Shown here: one piece after another, positions 7,476 to 15,916 of the stretch
Position numbering within the stretch: position 1 is the stretch's first letter
How the letters are laid out: each line of letters starts with the position of its first letter
Origin: Tannerella sp.
GTDB taxonomy: Bacteria > Bacteroidota > Bacteroidia > Bacteroidales > Tannerellaceae
Length of the DNA stretch: 18,020 nt
Direction: 5' to 3'
NCBI GenBank assembly: GCA_031259505.1
Contig: JAIRLL010000150.1
Location: 1-18,020, forward strand
Position numbers and translations under genes: made by a program
Notes under the pieces: model-generated
What the model saw: the letters and a program-made list of their open reading frames with translations, nothing else
Databases searched by the model: none
What the model was told of the DNA's origin: nothing

Positions 7476-7483
7476 TATCTTTG
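7476..7483 (+). promoter_or_regulatory. Candidate -7 element of the frdCAB operon
   Basis: TATCTTTG, 52 bp before the frdC ATG. No -33 TTG is found at 19-21 bp. A 10-bp palindrome ATATGCATAT (7459-7468) ends 7 bp before it, a possible site for a regulator. Confidence 0.5.
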
Positions 7484-7535
7484 TCTCGGCAGAAATCATT
7501 TATTTTATTACAATAACTAAAACTCTATTATTTTT

Positions 7536-8234
7536 ATGTGGTTACTTCATTCTTCAATTGGCAGGAAACTAATCATGAGTATCTCCGGCATTGTGCTGGT
7601 TTTATTTCTGTTGTTTCATTTATCCATGAATGTGGCGGCAATATTTTCGCCCGATGCGTACAACATGATCTGTTCGCTTCTGGGCGCAAACTGGTATGCA
7701 GTTGCCGCCACTGTTTTATTAGCAGCAATCGTTGCCATCCACTTCATTTACGCCGTCATGCTGACGCTGCAAAACAGGAAGGCGCGGGGGAACAGCCGCT
7801 ATGCGGTCAACAGGCGTCCCGCGGGGGTGAGTTGGGCTTCGCAGAACATGTTTGTACTGGGAATTATCGTGTGCGGATTTTTCATCCTGCACCTCAGCCA
7901 GTTCTGGTACAGGATGATGTTTGCGGAACTGCTTGGGCATCACGAAGTGGAACTGGGCGGCAATCCCGTTTCACCGCAGGATGGCGTTGCCTTTATCCGG
8001 TATTATTTCAGCCAGTTGTGGGTTGTGATTGCCTACCTGGTCTGGTATGCGGCTTTATGGTTTCACCTGACGCATGGCTTCTGGAGTGCAGTCCAGACCA
8101 TCGGATTGAGTAACGGCCTTTGGCTGAAGCGCTGGAAAGCGATCGGCTACATCGTCGCCACTCTGATATTTCTGGGATTTGCAGGCGTGACGCTTGTGTT
8201 TTATGCAAGCAGTCTCTGCTGTGCAGGTATTTAA
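7536..8234 (+). CDS. frdC: Fumarate reductase / succinate dehydrogenase cytochrome b subunit
   Basis: Membrane anchor that carries heme b and passes electrons from menaquinol to the catalytic subunits. The 232 residues have five membrane helices (about 13-36, 52-78, 103-124, 154-176 and 202-226), as in the diheme single-anchor type B family (Wolinella, Bacteroides). Candidate heme ligands are H28, H69, H119 and H177 (or H180); the H69-H119 distance of 50 equals that of two ligands in Wolinella FrdC. There is no second anchor gene, which fits this type. It is first in the operon, with frdA starting 33 bp downstream. Confidence 0.93.
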   Translation: MWLLHSSIGRKLIMSISGIVLVLFLLFHLSMNVAAIFSPDAYNMICSLLGANWYAVAATVLLAAIVAIHFIYAVMLTLQNRKARGNSRYAVNRRPAGVSWASQNMFVLGIIVCGFFILHLSQFWYRMMFAELLGHHEVELGGNPVSPQDGVAFIRYYFSQLWVVIAYLVWYAALWFHLTHGFWSAVQTIGLSNGLWLKRWKAIGYIVATLIFLGFAGVTLVFYASSLCCAGI

Positions 8235-8267
8235 CATGTAAATAATTTATTATTAATTGAAATCATT

Positions 8268-10208
8268 ATGGCTCAGATAAATTCAAAAATACCACAAGGC
8301 CCGCTGGCTGAAAAGTGGACAAACTACAAGGATCATCAAAAATTAGTGAATCCCGCCAACAAACGCCGTCTCGACATCATCGTCGTAGGGACGGGTCTGG
8401 CCGGCGCATCGGCTGCCGCATCGCTTGCCGAGATGGGGTTCAACGTGCTCGGTTTCTGCATACAGGATTCGCCCCGCCGCGCACATTCCATCGCCGCGCA
8501 GGGCGGTATCAATGCGGCGAAAAACTATCAGAACGACGGCGATTCCGTCTATCGCCTGTTTTACGACACCATCAAGGGCGGCGATTACCGCGCCCGTGAA
8601 GCCAACGTGTACCGGCTGGCCGAAGTGTCCAATTCCATCATCGACCAGTGCGTAGCGCAGGGCGTACCCTTTGCCCGCGAATACGGCGGACTGCTCGACA
8701 ACCGCTCGTTTGGCGGCGCGCAGGTGTCGCGCACGTTTTACGCCCGCGGCCAGACAGGACAGCAGTTGCTGCTCGGCGCCTATTCGGCGCTCAGCCGCCA
8801 GATCGGGCTGGGCAAAGTGAAGATGTACAACCGGCACGAGATGCTGGACGTCGTACTTGTCGACGGACGCGCGCGCGGCATCATCACCCGCAATCTGGTC
8901 ACCGGCGCAATAGAACGCTACGCGGCACATGCCGTAGTGGTGGCTACCGGAGGATACGTGAACACGTTTTTCCTCTCGACCAACGCAATGGCCTCGAACG
9001 GCTCGGCCGCATGGCAATGCTACAGGAAAGGCGCCTGGTTCGCCAATCCGTGTTATGTGCAGATACATCCGACTTGCATCCCCGTGCACGGCGAGTTTCA
9101 GTCCAAACTGACGCTGATGTCCGAATCGCTGCGCAACGACGGGCGCATCTGGGTCCCCAAAAAGAAAGAAGACGCCGAAGCGATCCGCGCCGGCAAACTG
9201 AAACCGACCCAGATCGCCGAGGAAAACCGCGACTACTATCTCGAACGCCGCTATCCGGCATTCGGCAATCTGGTGCCTCGCGACGTGGCTTCGCGCGCCG
9301 CCAAGGAACGCTGCGACGCAGGCTTCGGCGTCGGTTCGGGACAGGCCGTGTATCTCGACTTTGCCGACGCCATCAACCGGCTGGGCAAGAAGGTCGTCGA
9401 GCAGCGCTACGGCAATCTCTTCCAGATGTATGAAAAAATTGTCGACGACAATCCCTACGAAACGCCGATGATGATATTCCCCGCGCTGCATTATTCGATG
9501 GGCGGCCTGTGGGTCGATTACGAACTGATGACGAGCATCCCCGGCCTTTTTGCCATCGGCGAAGCCAACTTCTCCGACCACGGCGCCAACCGGCTGGGCG
9601 CGTCGGCTCTGATGCAGGGACTGGCAGACGGCTATTTCGTCCTGCCCTACACCATACAGAACTACCTGGCCGACCAGATACAGGTGCCGCGCTTCAAAAC
9701 CGACGCGCCGGAATTTGAGACCGCCGAAAAACAAATCCGCGAACGTATTGCGCGGCTGATGGACATCAAGGGCGAACGCTCGGTGGACAGTATCCACAAG
9801 GAACTTGGACACATCATGTGGGAATGCGTCGGAATGGCACGCAATGCCGACAGCCTGAAAACGGCCATCGACAAAATAAAGGCGCTGAAAAAGGAGTTTT
9901 GGAGCAATACGCGCATTCCGGGCAAGGCCGAAGACCTGAACGTGGAACTCGACAAGGCGCTTCGCCTGGCCGATTTCATAGAACTCGGCGAACTGATGGC
10001 ATATGACGCGTATGACCGCGCCGAATCGTGCGGCGGACATTTCCGCGAAGAGTATCAGACCGAAGACGGAGAAGCCAGGCGCAGAGACGACGAATTTTCA
10101 TACGTATCCTGCTGGGAATATCAGGGAGAAGACGTCCCCCCCGTCATGCAGAAAGAGACGCTGGGCTATGAATTTGTAGTTCGCCAGCAACGTAATTACA
10201 AAAATTAA
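8268..10208 (+). CDS. frdA: Fumarate reductase / succinate dehydrogenase flavoprotein subunit
   Basis: Catalytic subunit that interconverts fumarate and succinate with covalently bound FAD. The 646 residues show the FAD dinucleotide motif [15 protein letters not shown] (40-53), [14 protein letters not shown] (H73 is the expected covalent FAD ligand), QIHPTC near 265, the substrate-side stretch [18 protein letters not shown] near 440, and the C-terminal [10 protein letters not shown]. Length and the lack of gaps match Bacteroidota FrdA. GC content is visibly higher than in the flanking intergenic DNA, which is why long antisense open frames appear across it. Its role here is most likely fumarate respiration to succinate, given the anaerobic neighbours. 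Confidence 0.96.
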   Translation: MAQINSKIPQGPLAEKWTNYKDHQKLVNPANKRRLDIIVVGTGLAGASAAASLAEMGFNVLGFCIQDSPRRAHSIAAQGGINAAKNYQNDGDSVYRLFYDTIKGGDYRAREANVYRLAEVSNSIIDQCVAQGVPFAREYGGLLDNRSFGGAQVSRTFYARGQTGQQLLLGAYSALSRQIGLGKVKMYNRHEMLDVVLVDGRARGIITRNLVTGAIERYAAHAVVVATGGYVNTFFLSTNAMASNGSAAWQCYRKGAWFANPCYVQIHPTCIPVHGEFQSKLTLMSESLRNDGRIWVPKKKEDAEAIRAGKLKPTQIAEENRDYYLERRYPAFGNLVPRDVASRAAKERCDAGFGVGSGQAVYLDFADAINRLGKKVVEQRYGNLFQMYEKIVDDNPYETPMMIFPALHYSMGGLWVDYELMTSIPGLFAIGEANFSDHGANRLGASALMQGLADGYFVLPYTIQNYLADQIQVPRFKTDAPEFETAEKQIRERIARLMDIKGERSVDSIHKELGHIMWECVGMARNADSLKTAIDKIKALKKEFWSNTRIPGKAEDLNVELDKALRLADFIELGELMAYDAYDRAESCGGHFREEYQTEDGEARRRDDEFSYVSCWEYQGEDVPPVMQKETLGYEFVVRQQRNYKN

Positions 10209-10223
10209 AAAACGACAGAGATT

Positions 10224-10979
10224 ATGGACAAGAATATTAATATTACACTGAAAGTGTGGCGCCAGCGAGGACCGAAAGAAAAAGGCGCATTCGAGACATA
10301 CAAATTGCAGAATATTTCGCAGGGAAGTTCTTTCCTTGAGATGCTGGACGTGCTCAACGAGCAATTAATCAACGACGGCAAGGAGCCGGTATTTTTCGAC
10401 CACGACTGTCGCGAAGGCATCTGCGGGATGTGTTCGCTCTACATTGACGGACATCCTCACGGGCCGGATACGGAAATCACTACCTGTCAGTTGCACATGC
10501 GCAAGTTCAGGGACGGCGCGACGATAACGGTCGAGCCGTGGCGTTCGGCCGGATTTCCGGTGATTCGCGACCTGACCGTCGACCGGCAGGCCTACGACAA
10601 AATCATGCAGGCCGGCGGATTCGTTTCCGTCAACACCGGCGGCGTGCCCGACGCCAATGCCATCCCCATTCCGAAGGACAAAGCCGACCTTGCAATGGAT
10701 GCGGCGGCATGTATCGGGTGCGGCGCATGTGCGGCAGCCTGCAAGAACGGTTCGGCGATGCTGTTTGTCTCGGCCAAGGTGAGCCAGTTGGCTCTGCTGC
10801 CGCAGGGTCGGATCGAAGCTGCCCGCCGCGCCAAAGCAATGGTAGCCAGGATGGACGAACTCGGCTTCGGCAACTGCACCAATACGCGCGCCTGCGAAGC
10901 GGAATGCCCCAAAGCCATCTCCGTGACCAACATCGCACGCCTCAACCGCGAGTTTCTTTCCGCCAAACTGAAAGACTGA
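10224..10979 (+). CDS. frdB: Fumarate reductase / succinate dehydrogenase iron-sulfur subunit
   Basis: Electron-transfer subunit linking the flavoprotein to the cytochrome. The 251 residues have the [2Fe-2S] cysteines C62, C67, C70 and C88 ([10 protein letters not shown]...CQL), then a ferredoxin-like half with [11 protein letters not shown] (C163, C166, C169, C173) and [13 protein letters not shown] (C218, C224, C228) for the [4Fe-4S] and [3Fe-4S] clusters. All expected cysteines are present. It starts 15 bp after frdA and is followed by a strong terminator 23 bp beyond the stop, so the operon ends here. Confidence 0.96.
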   Translation: MDKNINITLKVWRQRGPKEKGAFETYKLQNISQGSSFLEMLDVLNEQLINDGKEPVFFDHDCREGICGMCSLYIDGHPHGPDTEITTCQLHMRKFRDGATITVEPWRSAGFPVIRDLTVDRQAYDKIMQAGGFVSVNTGGVPDANAIPIPKDKADLAMDAAACIGCGACAAACKNGSAMLFVSAKVSQLALLPQGRIEAARRAKAMVARMDELGFGNCTNTRACEAECPKAISVTNIARLNREFLSAKLKD

Positions 10980-11002
10980 AACGCGCGCAAAAGTCAAACG
11001 TA

Positions 11003-11038
11003 GAGGCTGCCTCAAATACGGGGTAGCCTCTTTTTTTT
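11003..11038 (+). terminator. Intrinsic terminator of frdCAB
   Basis: Stem GAGGCTGCC (11003-11011) / GGTAGCCTC (11022-11030), nine pairs with one G-T wobble, 10-nt loop, followed by eight T (11031-11038). Confidence 0.92.
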
Positions 11039-11082
11039 GCTGCTTCCGAAGATGATCCGGGCAAAAACGGCGCATTTTTAAC

Positions 11083-11107
11083 CACAAAGGCACAAAGGGC
11101 ACAAAGG
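11083..11107. repeat. Triple CACAAAGG repeat
   Basis: CACAAAGG at 11083, 11091 and 11100, one extra G before the last copy, preceded by TTTTTAAC. From memory, an ACCACAAAGGCACAAAGG-like sequence recurs between genes in many unrelated genomes; this was not checked. Confidence 0.85.
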
Positions 11108-11112
11108 TATTG

Positions 11113-11140
11113 CCGGAAAAGACCGGAAAAAACCGGAAAA
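11113..11140. repeat. Three CCGGAAAA copies, 10-bp period
   Basis: CCGGAAAA at 11113, 11123 and 11133, separated by GA and AA; the 10-bp period equals about one helical turn. Confidence 0.9.
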
Positions 11141-11154
11141 ACATGCACGGGATA

Positions 11155-11213
11155 GAAAAAATCTCGCACGAGTTTGAAAAAATCTCTTACGGGTTTGAAA
11201 ACCTGAGTTCGGG
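11155..11213. repeat. 21-bp tandem repeat, two copies and a degenerate third
   Basis: Copies at 11155-11175 and 11176-11196 share GAAAAAATCTC, two variable bases, ACG, one variable base, GTTT. A shorter, diverged copy (GAAAACCTGAGTTCGGG) follows at 11197-11213. Confidence 0.9.
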
Positions 11214-11278
11214 ATAATAAAAATGTTTTCCGGCCTTGCAGACGTGTTATTAGCCTCTGTTGCAGACCTGGGGAATTT

Positions 11279-11338
11279 CCTTGCAACCTGAGTGCGACGT
11301 AAGAAAAGCATTTATTACGCAGAACTCAGGTTCAAAGG
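11279..11338. repeat. Long imperfect inverted repeat
   Basis: AACCTGAGT (11285-11293) pairs with ACTCAGGTT (11324-11332), flanked outside by partial CCTTG/CAAAGG pairing and inside by CGTAA (11298-11302) / TTACG (11315-11319). It lies 27 bp beyond the stop of the minus-strand transferase gene. It lacks a T tract on either side, so it is not a clear intrinsic terminator. Confidence 0.6.
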
Positions 11339-11364
11339 GTTTCGTCGCGCGCAACACATGCGTG

Positions 11365-13026
11365 TCAAAGTCCCTGTCCTGAAAGGACGCGGCCGGCGGA
11401 TTCTTTCTTTTTTTCTTCTGCCGTACGTATTTTGACGCAGTCGTAGGTCAAATCGCCTACGTTCCGTTTGCGCGGGACAAAGTGAGGAGAAAACAGGCTC
11501 CGGCTCGCGTCGTATCCTTCGAAGTTCAGCCCTGCCATGTGCGCCAGGCTGTGGAGCGCATCTGTTGTGGAAAAAGGACGCGCCTCATCGTAAACCAAAT
11601 CCTTGCGCTTCCTGCCGAACCGGTCGGATGTCCAGACGATAAACGGCACTTCACACATGCAGGTCGATATTTTTTCGAAAGCATGTCCCGTAAAATTGCG
11701 GAAATCAAACACCTCTTCGCCGTGATCCGAAAAGTAGACCATGGCCGACGGTTCGTCTTTGCGTTCCATCAGTTCCAGGATGCTTGCGATGATAAAGTCG
11801 TTGTACAATACGGAATTGTCGTACTGATCGACTATTTCCAGCGCGTTCTCGGTCAACCGGTCTTTCTGTTCGGGGAGCGGCTGTTCGAGGTGATTGAAGC
11901 GGTTGAACGACGGGGGATAACGGAATTTGTAGACCGTATGGCTTCCCATCAGGTGAATGACTATCAACTTGCGCCGGTCGCTTTTCAGCGCCTGTTCGAG
12001 CGTTTTCAGCAGCACACCGTCCGGCTCGTTCGTCACGGACAGATCTGTTGCGCGATTAGCGAGTTGCAGCAGCGGTTCGTAGCTCGAACTGCTTTCGCCA
12101 ACCGGCTGGTTGCTTATCAGGCAGGTTTCGTATCCTGCGCGATTGAACAGTTCGAAAAGCGACGGACGGGTGGTCAGATATTCGGGATGCGTCTCATCGG
12201 CAAAAGTCAGGATGTCGCGCAGCACGGGTATCGTATGTACATGCGGTGAAATGACATCCCGATACACCGACAGCGACGGTTTGCGCGCCGTCAGTAGCGG
12301 ATTGGTATCGCGTCCGTATCCGTACAGCGACATGTGATGGCGCGTCAGCGATTCTCCTATCACCACGACGAGTGTCTGCGGCGCCATGTCTTCGGACAGG
12401 ACAACCTCGAACGGCTGTTTCTGCCGCGACTTGATGGCTTTCTCCTCCATGACCGTACGTATTTTATAATCGGCGAAAATGCGGTAGAAATCCACAAAGT
12501 AGATGCGCTGAGCAACCGGTTCGACCGCCAGAAACAGGAACAGCAGCAGAATGCAGGCGGTAAAGGTCTTCCTGTGTTCTCTTATGCGGGGACATGTCAG
12601 GTTCTTCATCTTTAAAATGAATACGGCCGGAACGAGCGCATACAGCGCCACCCCCAGAGTGATCCACGGATTCATGTAGTGGACGATAAATTCTTTCGAT
12701 TCGCCTGTGTTTGTTTCGAACAGGGTCATCAGCGTGTCTTCTAAAAGCAGTACCTTGGCAAACAGCAAATATCCGAGCAGCACAGCGCCGGGAATCAGCG
12801 CCGCGGCCAGCAGCGCGAAATAGAAGATGCGCAAACCCTTTGTGGTCATGAATGTCGTGAGAATAAAAATCACGGCAGACAATCCGATGCCTGCAAATAG
12901 GTCCGGTATCACGGCGCCGGCCGGAATGTTCTGGGCGATGAGGCTAATCGTCGGGACAGGCAACACTATGTATACGAGAAATAACAGTTGCAGTTTACGT
13001 TCTCTTATTCGCAGATTGATTTTCAT
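11365..13026 (-). CDS. Lipid A phosphoethanolamine transferase, EptA/CptA-like
   Basis: Inner-membrane enzyme with a periplasmic sulfatase-fold domain that moves phosphoethanolamine from phosphatidylethanolamine to a lipopolysaccharide phosphate. The 553 residues have five N-terminal membrane helices (about 13-31, 42-61, 66-90, 118-138, 156-172). The catalytic domain shows VVIGESLTRHHMSLYGYGRDT (T228 is the expected nucleophile, E225 a zinc ligand), IHLMGSH (357-363), YDNSVLYND (402-410), SDHGEE (433-438) and GHA (447-449). The acceptor (lipid A or core sugar) cannot be told from sequence. It has its own promoter just after the dprA stop, so it need not be in the dprA operon. Family members reduce polymyxin binding. 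Confidence 0.88.
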   Translation of the reverse strand: MKINLRIRERKLQLLFLVYIVLPVPTISLIAQNIPAGAVIPDLFAGIGLSAVIFILTTFMTTKGLRIFYFALLAAALIPGAVLLGYLLFAKVLLLEDTLMTLFETNTGESKEFIVHYMNPWITLGVALYALVPAVFILKMKNLTCPRIREHRKTFTACILLLFLFLAVEPVAQRIYFVDFYRIFADYKIRTVMEEKAIKSRQKQPFEVVLSEDMAPQTLVVVIGESLTRHHMSLYGYGRDTNPLLTARKPSLSVYRDVISPHVHTIPVLRDILTFADETHPEYLTTRPSLFELFNRAGYETCLISNQPVGESSSSYEPLLQLANRATDLSVTNEPDGVLLKTLEQALKSDRRKLIVIHLMGSHTVYKFRYPPSFNRFNHLEQPLPEQKDRLTENALEIVDQYDNSVLYNDFIIASILELMERKDEPSAMVYFSDHGEEVFDFRNFTGHAFEKISTCMCEVPFIVWTSDRFGRKRKDLVYDEARPFSTTDALHSLAHMAGLNFEGYDASRSLFSPHFVPRKRNVGDLTYDCVKIRTAEEKKKESAGRVLSGQGL

Positions 13027-13081
13027 ATCATACGTTTTGTTGTTTTTATTTTCCCCTGTCCGGCAGATCCCGGAGGAGCGA

Positions 13082-13114
13082 CAAAGTTAATACTGTTCAC
13101 AGGATATTCGCAAA
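13082..13114 (-). promoter_or_regulatory. Promoter of the phosphoethanolamine transferase gene
   Basis: On the minus strand TTTG (13114-13111), a 21-bp spacer, and TAACTTTG (13089-13082) match both Bacteroidota elements. It lies between the dprA stop and the transferase ATG and gives a leader of about 50 nt. Confidence 0.6.
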
Positions 13115-13121
13115 AATGATT

Positions 13122-14246
13122 TTAAAAGTTCAGCCTGTAAGCGCCTCCCGGAATAGCCTGTATATGTCCTGCCAGTTCCAGTTCGAACAGCAGGGGCGAC
13201 AACTGATTCACGGGAATATCCAGCAACAAAGACAGTTCATTGATTTGAATCTGCTTCTTTCCGGCAATCGCATCCAGCACGGGCGACTGTGGCCGGTCGT
13301 CCGCAAACGCGAGGCGGGACTGTTGCGGAGTCGTTTTCTTTTCTTTCAAATCCCAGTTAAGCGCTTCCACGATGTCCCGGGCGGAGGTGATCAGTCCGGC
13401 CTTATTCGTTTGTATCAGCCAGTTGCATCCTTCCGAATAATGGTCGTCAACCCGTCCGGGAAAAGAGTATACTTCCCGCCCGTACGAAAACGCAATGTCG
13501 GCCGTAACCAGCGCCCCGCCCTTTTTGGCCGATTCGACGACGATGGTGGCATCCGACAGTCCTGCGATCAGCCGGTTGCGTTGCAGGAAATTTTCGCGTT
13601 CGGGAGTAGTTCCGCTGACAAAATCCGTCAGCAGGGCTCCGCCCTGTTCAATCATCTCGATGGCTGTCTTGCGATGCAAAGAGGGATAAAGCCTGTCCAG
13701 ACCGTGCGCCAGCACGCCTACGGTCGGCAATCCGAATTTCACGGCGTTCCGGTGCGCGCAGATGTCGATGCCGTACGCCAGTCCGCTGACTACAAGCAGA
13801 CCGGGAATCATTTCCGACAGTTCCTTCAGGAACAGTACCGTCAGTTTTTCACCGTAATCGGTGGCGTTGCGCGTCCCGACGATGCTCAGCACGTACGGTA
13901 CGTTCAAATCGGCGCTCCCTTTACAGTAAAATACAATCGGCGCATCCGGACATTCGCGCAGGCGGACAGGGTAGTCTTCGTCCGTGATCGAAAACAGGCG
14001 GAGTTTCTTTTTTTCTACGAAGGCGAGTTCCTGCTCAGCATTCCGGAGCGCTTCCGCCTTCGACTGTATGATGGCTTCCGCCTTGATGGCGCCTATGCCG
14101 GGTATTTTTTCGAGCGTCTGTTTCTTCGCGGCGAAAACTTTTTCCGCTTCATTGCCGAAATATTGCAGCAGTTGGCGGGCGAGCGTGTCGCCGATACCTT
14201 TCAGCATCGTAAGACCTGTCAAGTATATGCGGTTGTCTTCGACCAT
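13122..14246 (-). CDS. dprA: DNA-processing protein DprA (Smf)
   Basis: Binds incoming single-stranded DNA and loads RecA during natural transformation; widespread also in bacteria not known to be competent. The 374 residues comprise an N-terminal helix-hairpin-helix region (about 1-65, with GIGD and IPGIGAIKAEAI), the Rossmann-like DprA domain (about 85-290) with SIVGTRNATDYG (121-132), VSGLAYGIDICAH (153-165), GGALLTDF (202-209) and RNRLIAGLSDATIVVESAKKG (223-243), and a C-terminal winged-helix domain (about 310-374). It starts 5 bp after the thioesterase stop and is the last gene of the operon. Confidence 0.95.
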   Translation of the reverse strand: MVEDNRIYLTGLTMLKGIGDTLARQLLQYFGNEAEKVFAAKKQTLEKIPGIGAIKAEAIIQSKAEALRNAEQELAFVEKKKLRLFSITDEDYPVRLRECPDAPIVFYCKGSADLNVPYVLSIVGTRNATDYGEKLTVLFLKELSEMIPGLLVVSGLAYGIDICAHRNAVKFGLPTVGVLAHGLDRLYPSLHRKTAIEMIEQGGALLTDFVSGTTPERENFLQRNRLIAGLSDATIVVESAKKGGALVTADIAFSYGREVYSFPGRVDDHYSEGCNWLIQTNKAGLITSARDIVEALNWDLKEKKTTPQQSRLAFADDRPQSPVLDAIAGKKQIQINELSLLLDIPVNQLSPLLFELELAGHIQAIPGGAYRLNF

Positions 14247-14251
14247 CTGTT

Positions 14252-14644
14252 TTAAATCAGCAGGTTATCAAAATATTCGCCGCGCGTCAGCCTGCCGTTC
14301 TCGACGACCGCCGACTCGATTCGTCCCGAAGCGGCCAGCGTCATGTCCGGGAGGCGGAAAATGTCCTGTTCGAACACTAATTTAGGGCCTTCTTTCCGCA
14401 CGTTCAGGCATGAGCGGAAACGGTTGCCGCTACGCAGCGGTGTCTTGAACCGAATGTCTGCGCGCGTCACAAACGCATCAATGCCTTTTTCATGCATCGC
14501 GCCGAAGTTTTCGCCCAGCGACTCCAGATATTCGTGGCGCGTATGTTCCATATATCGCTGATAGTTGGAATTGTTTACCACTCCCTGCAAGTCACATTCG
14601 TAGTCTCGCACCTTCAAATCCACGCTAAAACGGTATTCTTTCAT
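14252..14644 (-). CDS. Acyl-CoA thioesterase, hotdog fold (4HBT, YbgC-like)
   Basis: Small hotdog-fold thioesterase; the natural acyl-CoA substrate is unknown. The 130 residues carry the family pattern YECDLQGVVNNSNYQRYMEH (15-34), in which D18 is the likely catalytic acid and GVV the start of the long helix. It has the typical length and is cytoplasmic. It lies 7 bp after the U32 gene and 5 bp before dprA, so translation is probably coupled. The same U32-thioesterase-dprA order occurs, as I recall, in other Bacteroidota, but the functional link is not known. Confidence 0.9.
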   Translation of the reverse strand: MKEYRFSVDLKVRDYECDLQGVVNNSNYQRYMEHTRHEYLESLGENFGAMHEKGIDAFVTRADIRFKTPLRSGNRFRSCLNVRKEGPKLVFEQDIFRLPDMTLAASGRIESAVVENGRLTRGEYFDNLLI

Positions 14645-14651
14645 TGTTCAG

Positions 14652-15902
14652 TCAGTTTTTGGGTACAAATTTATACATCCTGTCGGATACGCGTATCTTT
14701 TCAGGCGTTTTAATGGAGAAGCGTTCTCCTTTTTTTGTGCGGGAGACGGGTTTGAGGTCGACTCTGATTTCGTCTGCCGTCAGGAAAAGGGTTCCGGTCG
14801 TTGGCCCTGTTATCAGTATTTCGTCGCCCGCGTTCAGTTCGCCGGATTCCATTTCGAACTCCGCCACGCCTATTCTGCCAAAATAGCCGATGCCGCGCGC
14901 GACGTATTCCTTCTGCCGGGTGGCCTGCGAGCCGTAGCGGCTGCTCCATTCTCCCAGACGCTGCCCCAGATAGTAGCCGTCCCAGAAGCCGCGGTTGAAG
15001 ACGGTTTGCAGGCGTTCGTCCCAGATTTTGACCTTGCCGTCGTCGAAGACACCGTCGCTCCAGGCCTGAAGGGCCTCTTTGTAGCACGCCGTGACGGTGC
15101 GCACATATTCAGGCCCGCGGGCGCGCCCTTCGATCTTGAAAACGCGGACGCCCGCATCGGCCATTTTGTTGATGAAATGAATAGTTTTCAGATCCTTGGG
15201 AGACATGATGTATTCGTTGTCTATTTCCATTTCGATGTCCGTTTCCCGGTCTTTGACGGTGAATCCCCGCCTGCAAATCTGCATACAGTTGCCGCGGTTG
15301 GCGGAGGCATTCATCTCGTGCAGGCTCAGGTAGCATTTGCCCGAGATGGCCATGCAGAGCGCGCCGTGACAAAACATTTCGATGCGTATCAGATTGCCGT
15401 CAGTACCCTTGATTTGCTGCTCGCGGATGGCTTCGTGCAAGGCCTGCACCTGTTTCAGATTCAACTCTCGCGCCAGTACGGCCACAGTGGCAAAGCGTGC
15501 GTAAAATTTCAGCGCTTCCAGATTTGAGATGTTCAACTGGGTAGAGAGATGCACCTCCTGTCCGATACGGTTCGCGTAGCTCATTGCCGCCACATCTGCC
15601 GCAATGATGGCGGAAACGCCCGTTTCCTTCGCTGCGTCAACGATTTTTTGCATCAGGAGAATGTCGTCGTCGTAAATCACCGTGTTCACCGTCAGGTAGC
15701 TTTTTGTTTCGTGCTCACGACAGATGGATACGATCCGGCGCAGGTCGCCGACAGTAAAATTACTTGACGAGCGGGCGCGCATGTTCAGCCCTTCGATGCC
15801 GAAATAGACGGAATCGGCGCCGCCCTGAATGGCCGCCATCAATGATTCGTAAGACCCTGCCGGCGCCATCACTTCAAACTGTTGTGTCTGTTCTGTTTCC
15901 AT
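14652..15902 (-). CDS. U32-family protein (YegQ/TrhP/RlhA-like, probable RNA hydroxylation)
   Basis: Annotated in databases as peptidase U32, but characterised relatives hydroxylate RNA: TrhP at tRNA uridine-34 and RlhA at 23S rRNA C2501. The 416 residues have the opening EVMAPAGSYESLMAAIQGGADSVYFG-type barrel start, and a Cys cluster FCHGALCMAISGKC...NRGNCMQICRRGF (C178, C183, C190, C206, C210) likely to hold an iron-sulfur cluster. A C-terminal beta-barrel (about 345-416) is also present. The start at 15902 is chosen over one 38 codons upstream because that extension is not family-like and spans the -7 element TAACTTTG. It heads the operon with the thioesterase and dprA. Which RNA is the target cannot be told. 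Confidence 0.88.
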   Translation of the reverse strand: METEQTQQFEVMAPAGSYESLMAAIQGGADSVYFGIEGLNMRARSSSNFTVGDLRRIVSICREHETKSYLTVNTVIYDDDILLMQKIVDAAKETGVSAIIAADVAAMSYANRIGQEVHLSTQLNISNLEALKFYARFATVAVLARELNLKQVQALHEAIREQQIKGTDGNLIRIEMFCHGALCMAISGKCYLSLHEMNASANRGNCMQICRRGFTVKDRETDIEMEIDNEYIMSPKDLKTIHFINKMADAGVRVFKIEGRARGPEYVRTVTACYKEALQAWSDGVFDDGKVKIWDERLQTVFNRGFWDGYYLGQRLGEWSSRYGSQATRQKEYVARGIGYFGRIGVAEFEMESGELNAGDEILITGPTTGTLFLTADEIRVDLKPVSRTKKGERFSIKTPEKIRVSDRMYKFVPKN

Positions 15903-15908
15903 CGGGGA

Positions 15909-15916
15909 CAAAGTTA
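15909..15916 (-). promoter_or_regulatory. Candidate -7 element of the U32-thioesterase-dprA operon
   Basis: The minus strand reads TAACTTTG only 6 bp before the chosen ATG, so the transcript would be nearly leaderless if this box is used. No -33 TTG is found at the expected distance. Confidence 0.4.

Larger units (their letters stand above)
11039..11364. other. Repeat-rich spacer between convergent genes
   Basis: 326 bp between the frd terminator and the stop of the phosphoethanolamine transferase gene. No protein gene is supported. It contains three adjacent short tandem repeats (11083-11107, 11113-11140, 11155-11213) and a long imperfect hairpin (11279-11338). Open minus-strand frames here only translate the repeats. 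Confidence 0.75.

Noticed and set aside
8343..10040. A 565-codon open frame antisense to frdA
   Set aside because: It mirrors the high-GC codon use of frdA, has no recognisable domain, and frdA itself is certain.
11078..11311. Minus-strand frames across the repeat cluster giving FKPVRDFFKLVRDFF-like repeats
   Set aside because: They only translate the 21-bp tandem repeat; there is no start context or conserved domain.
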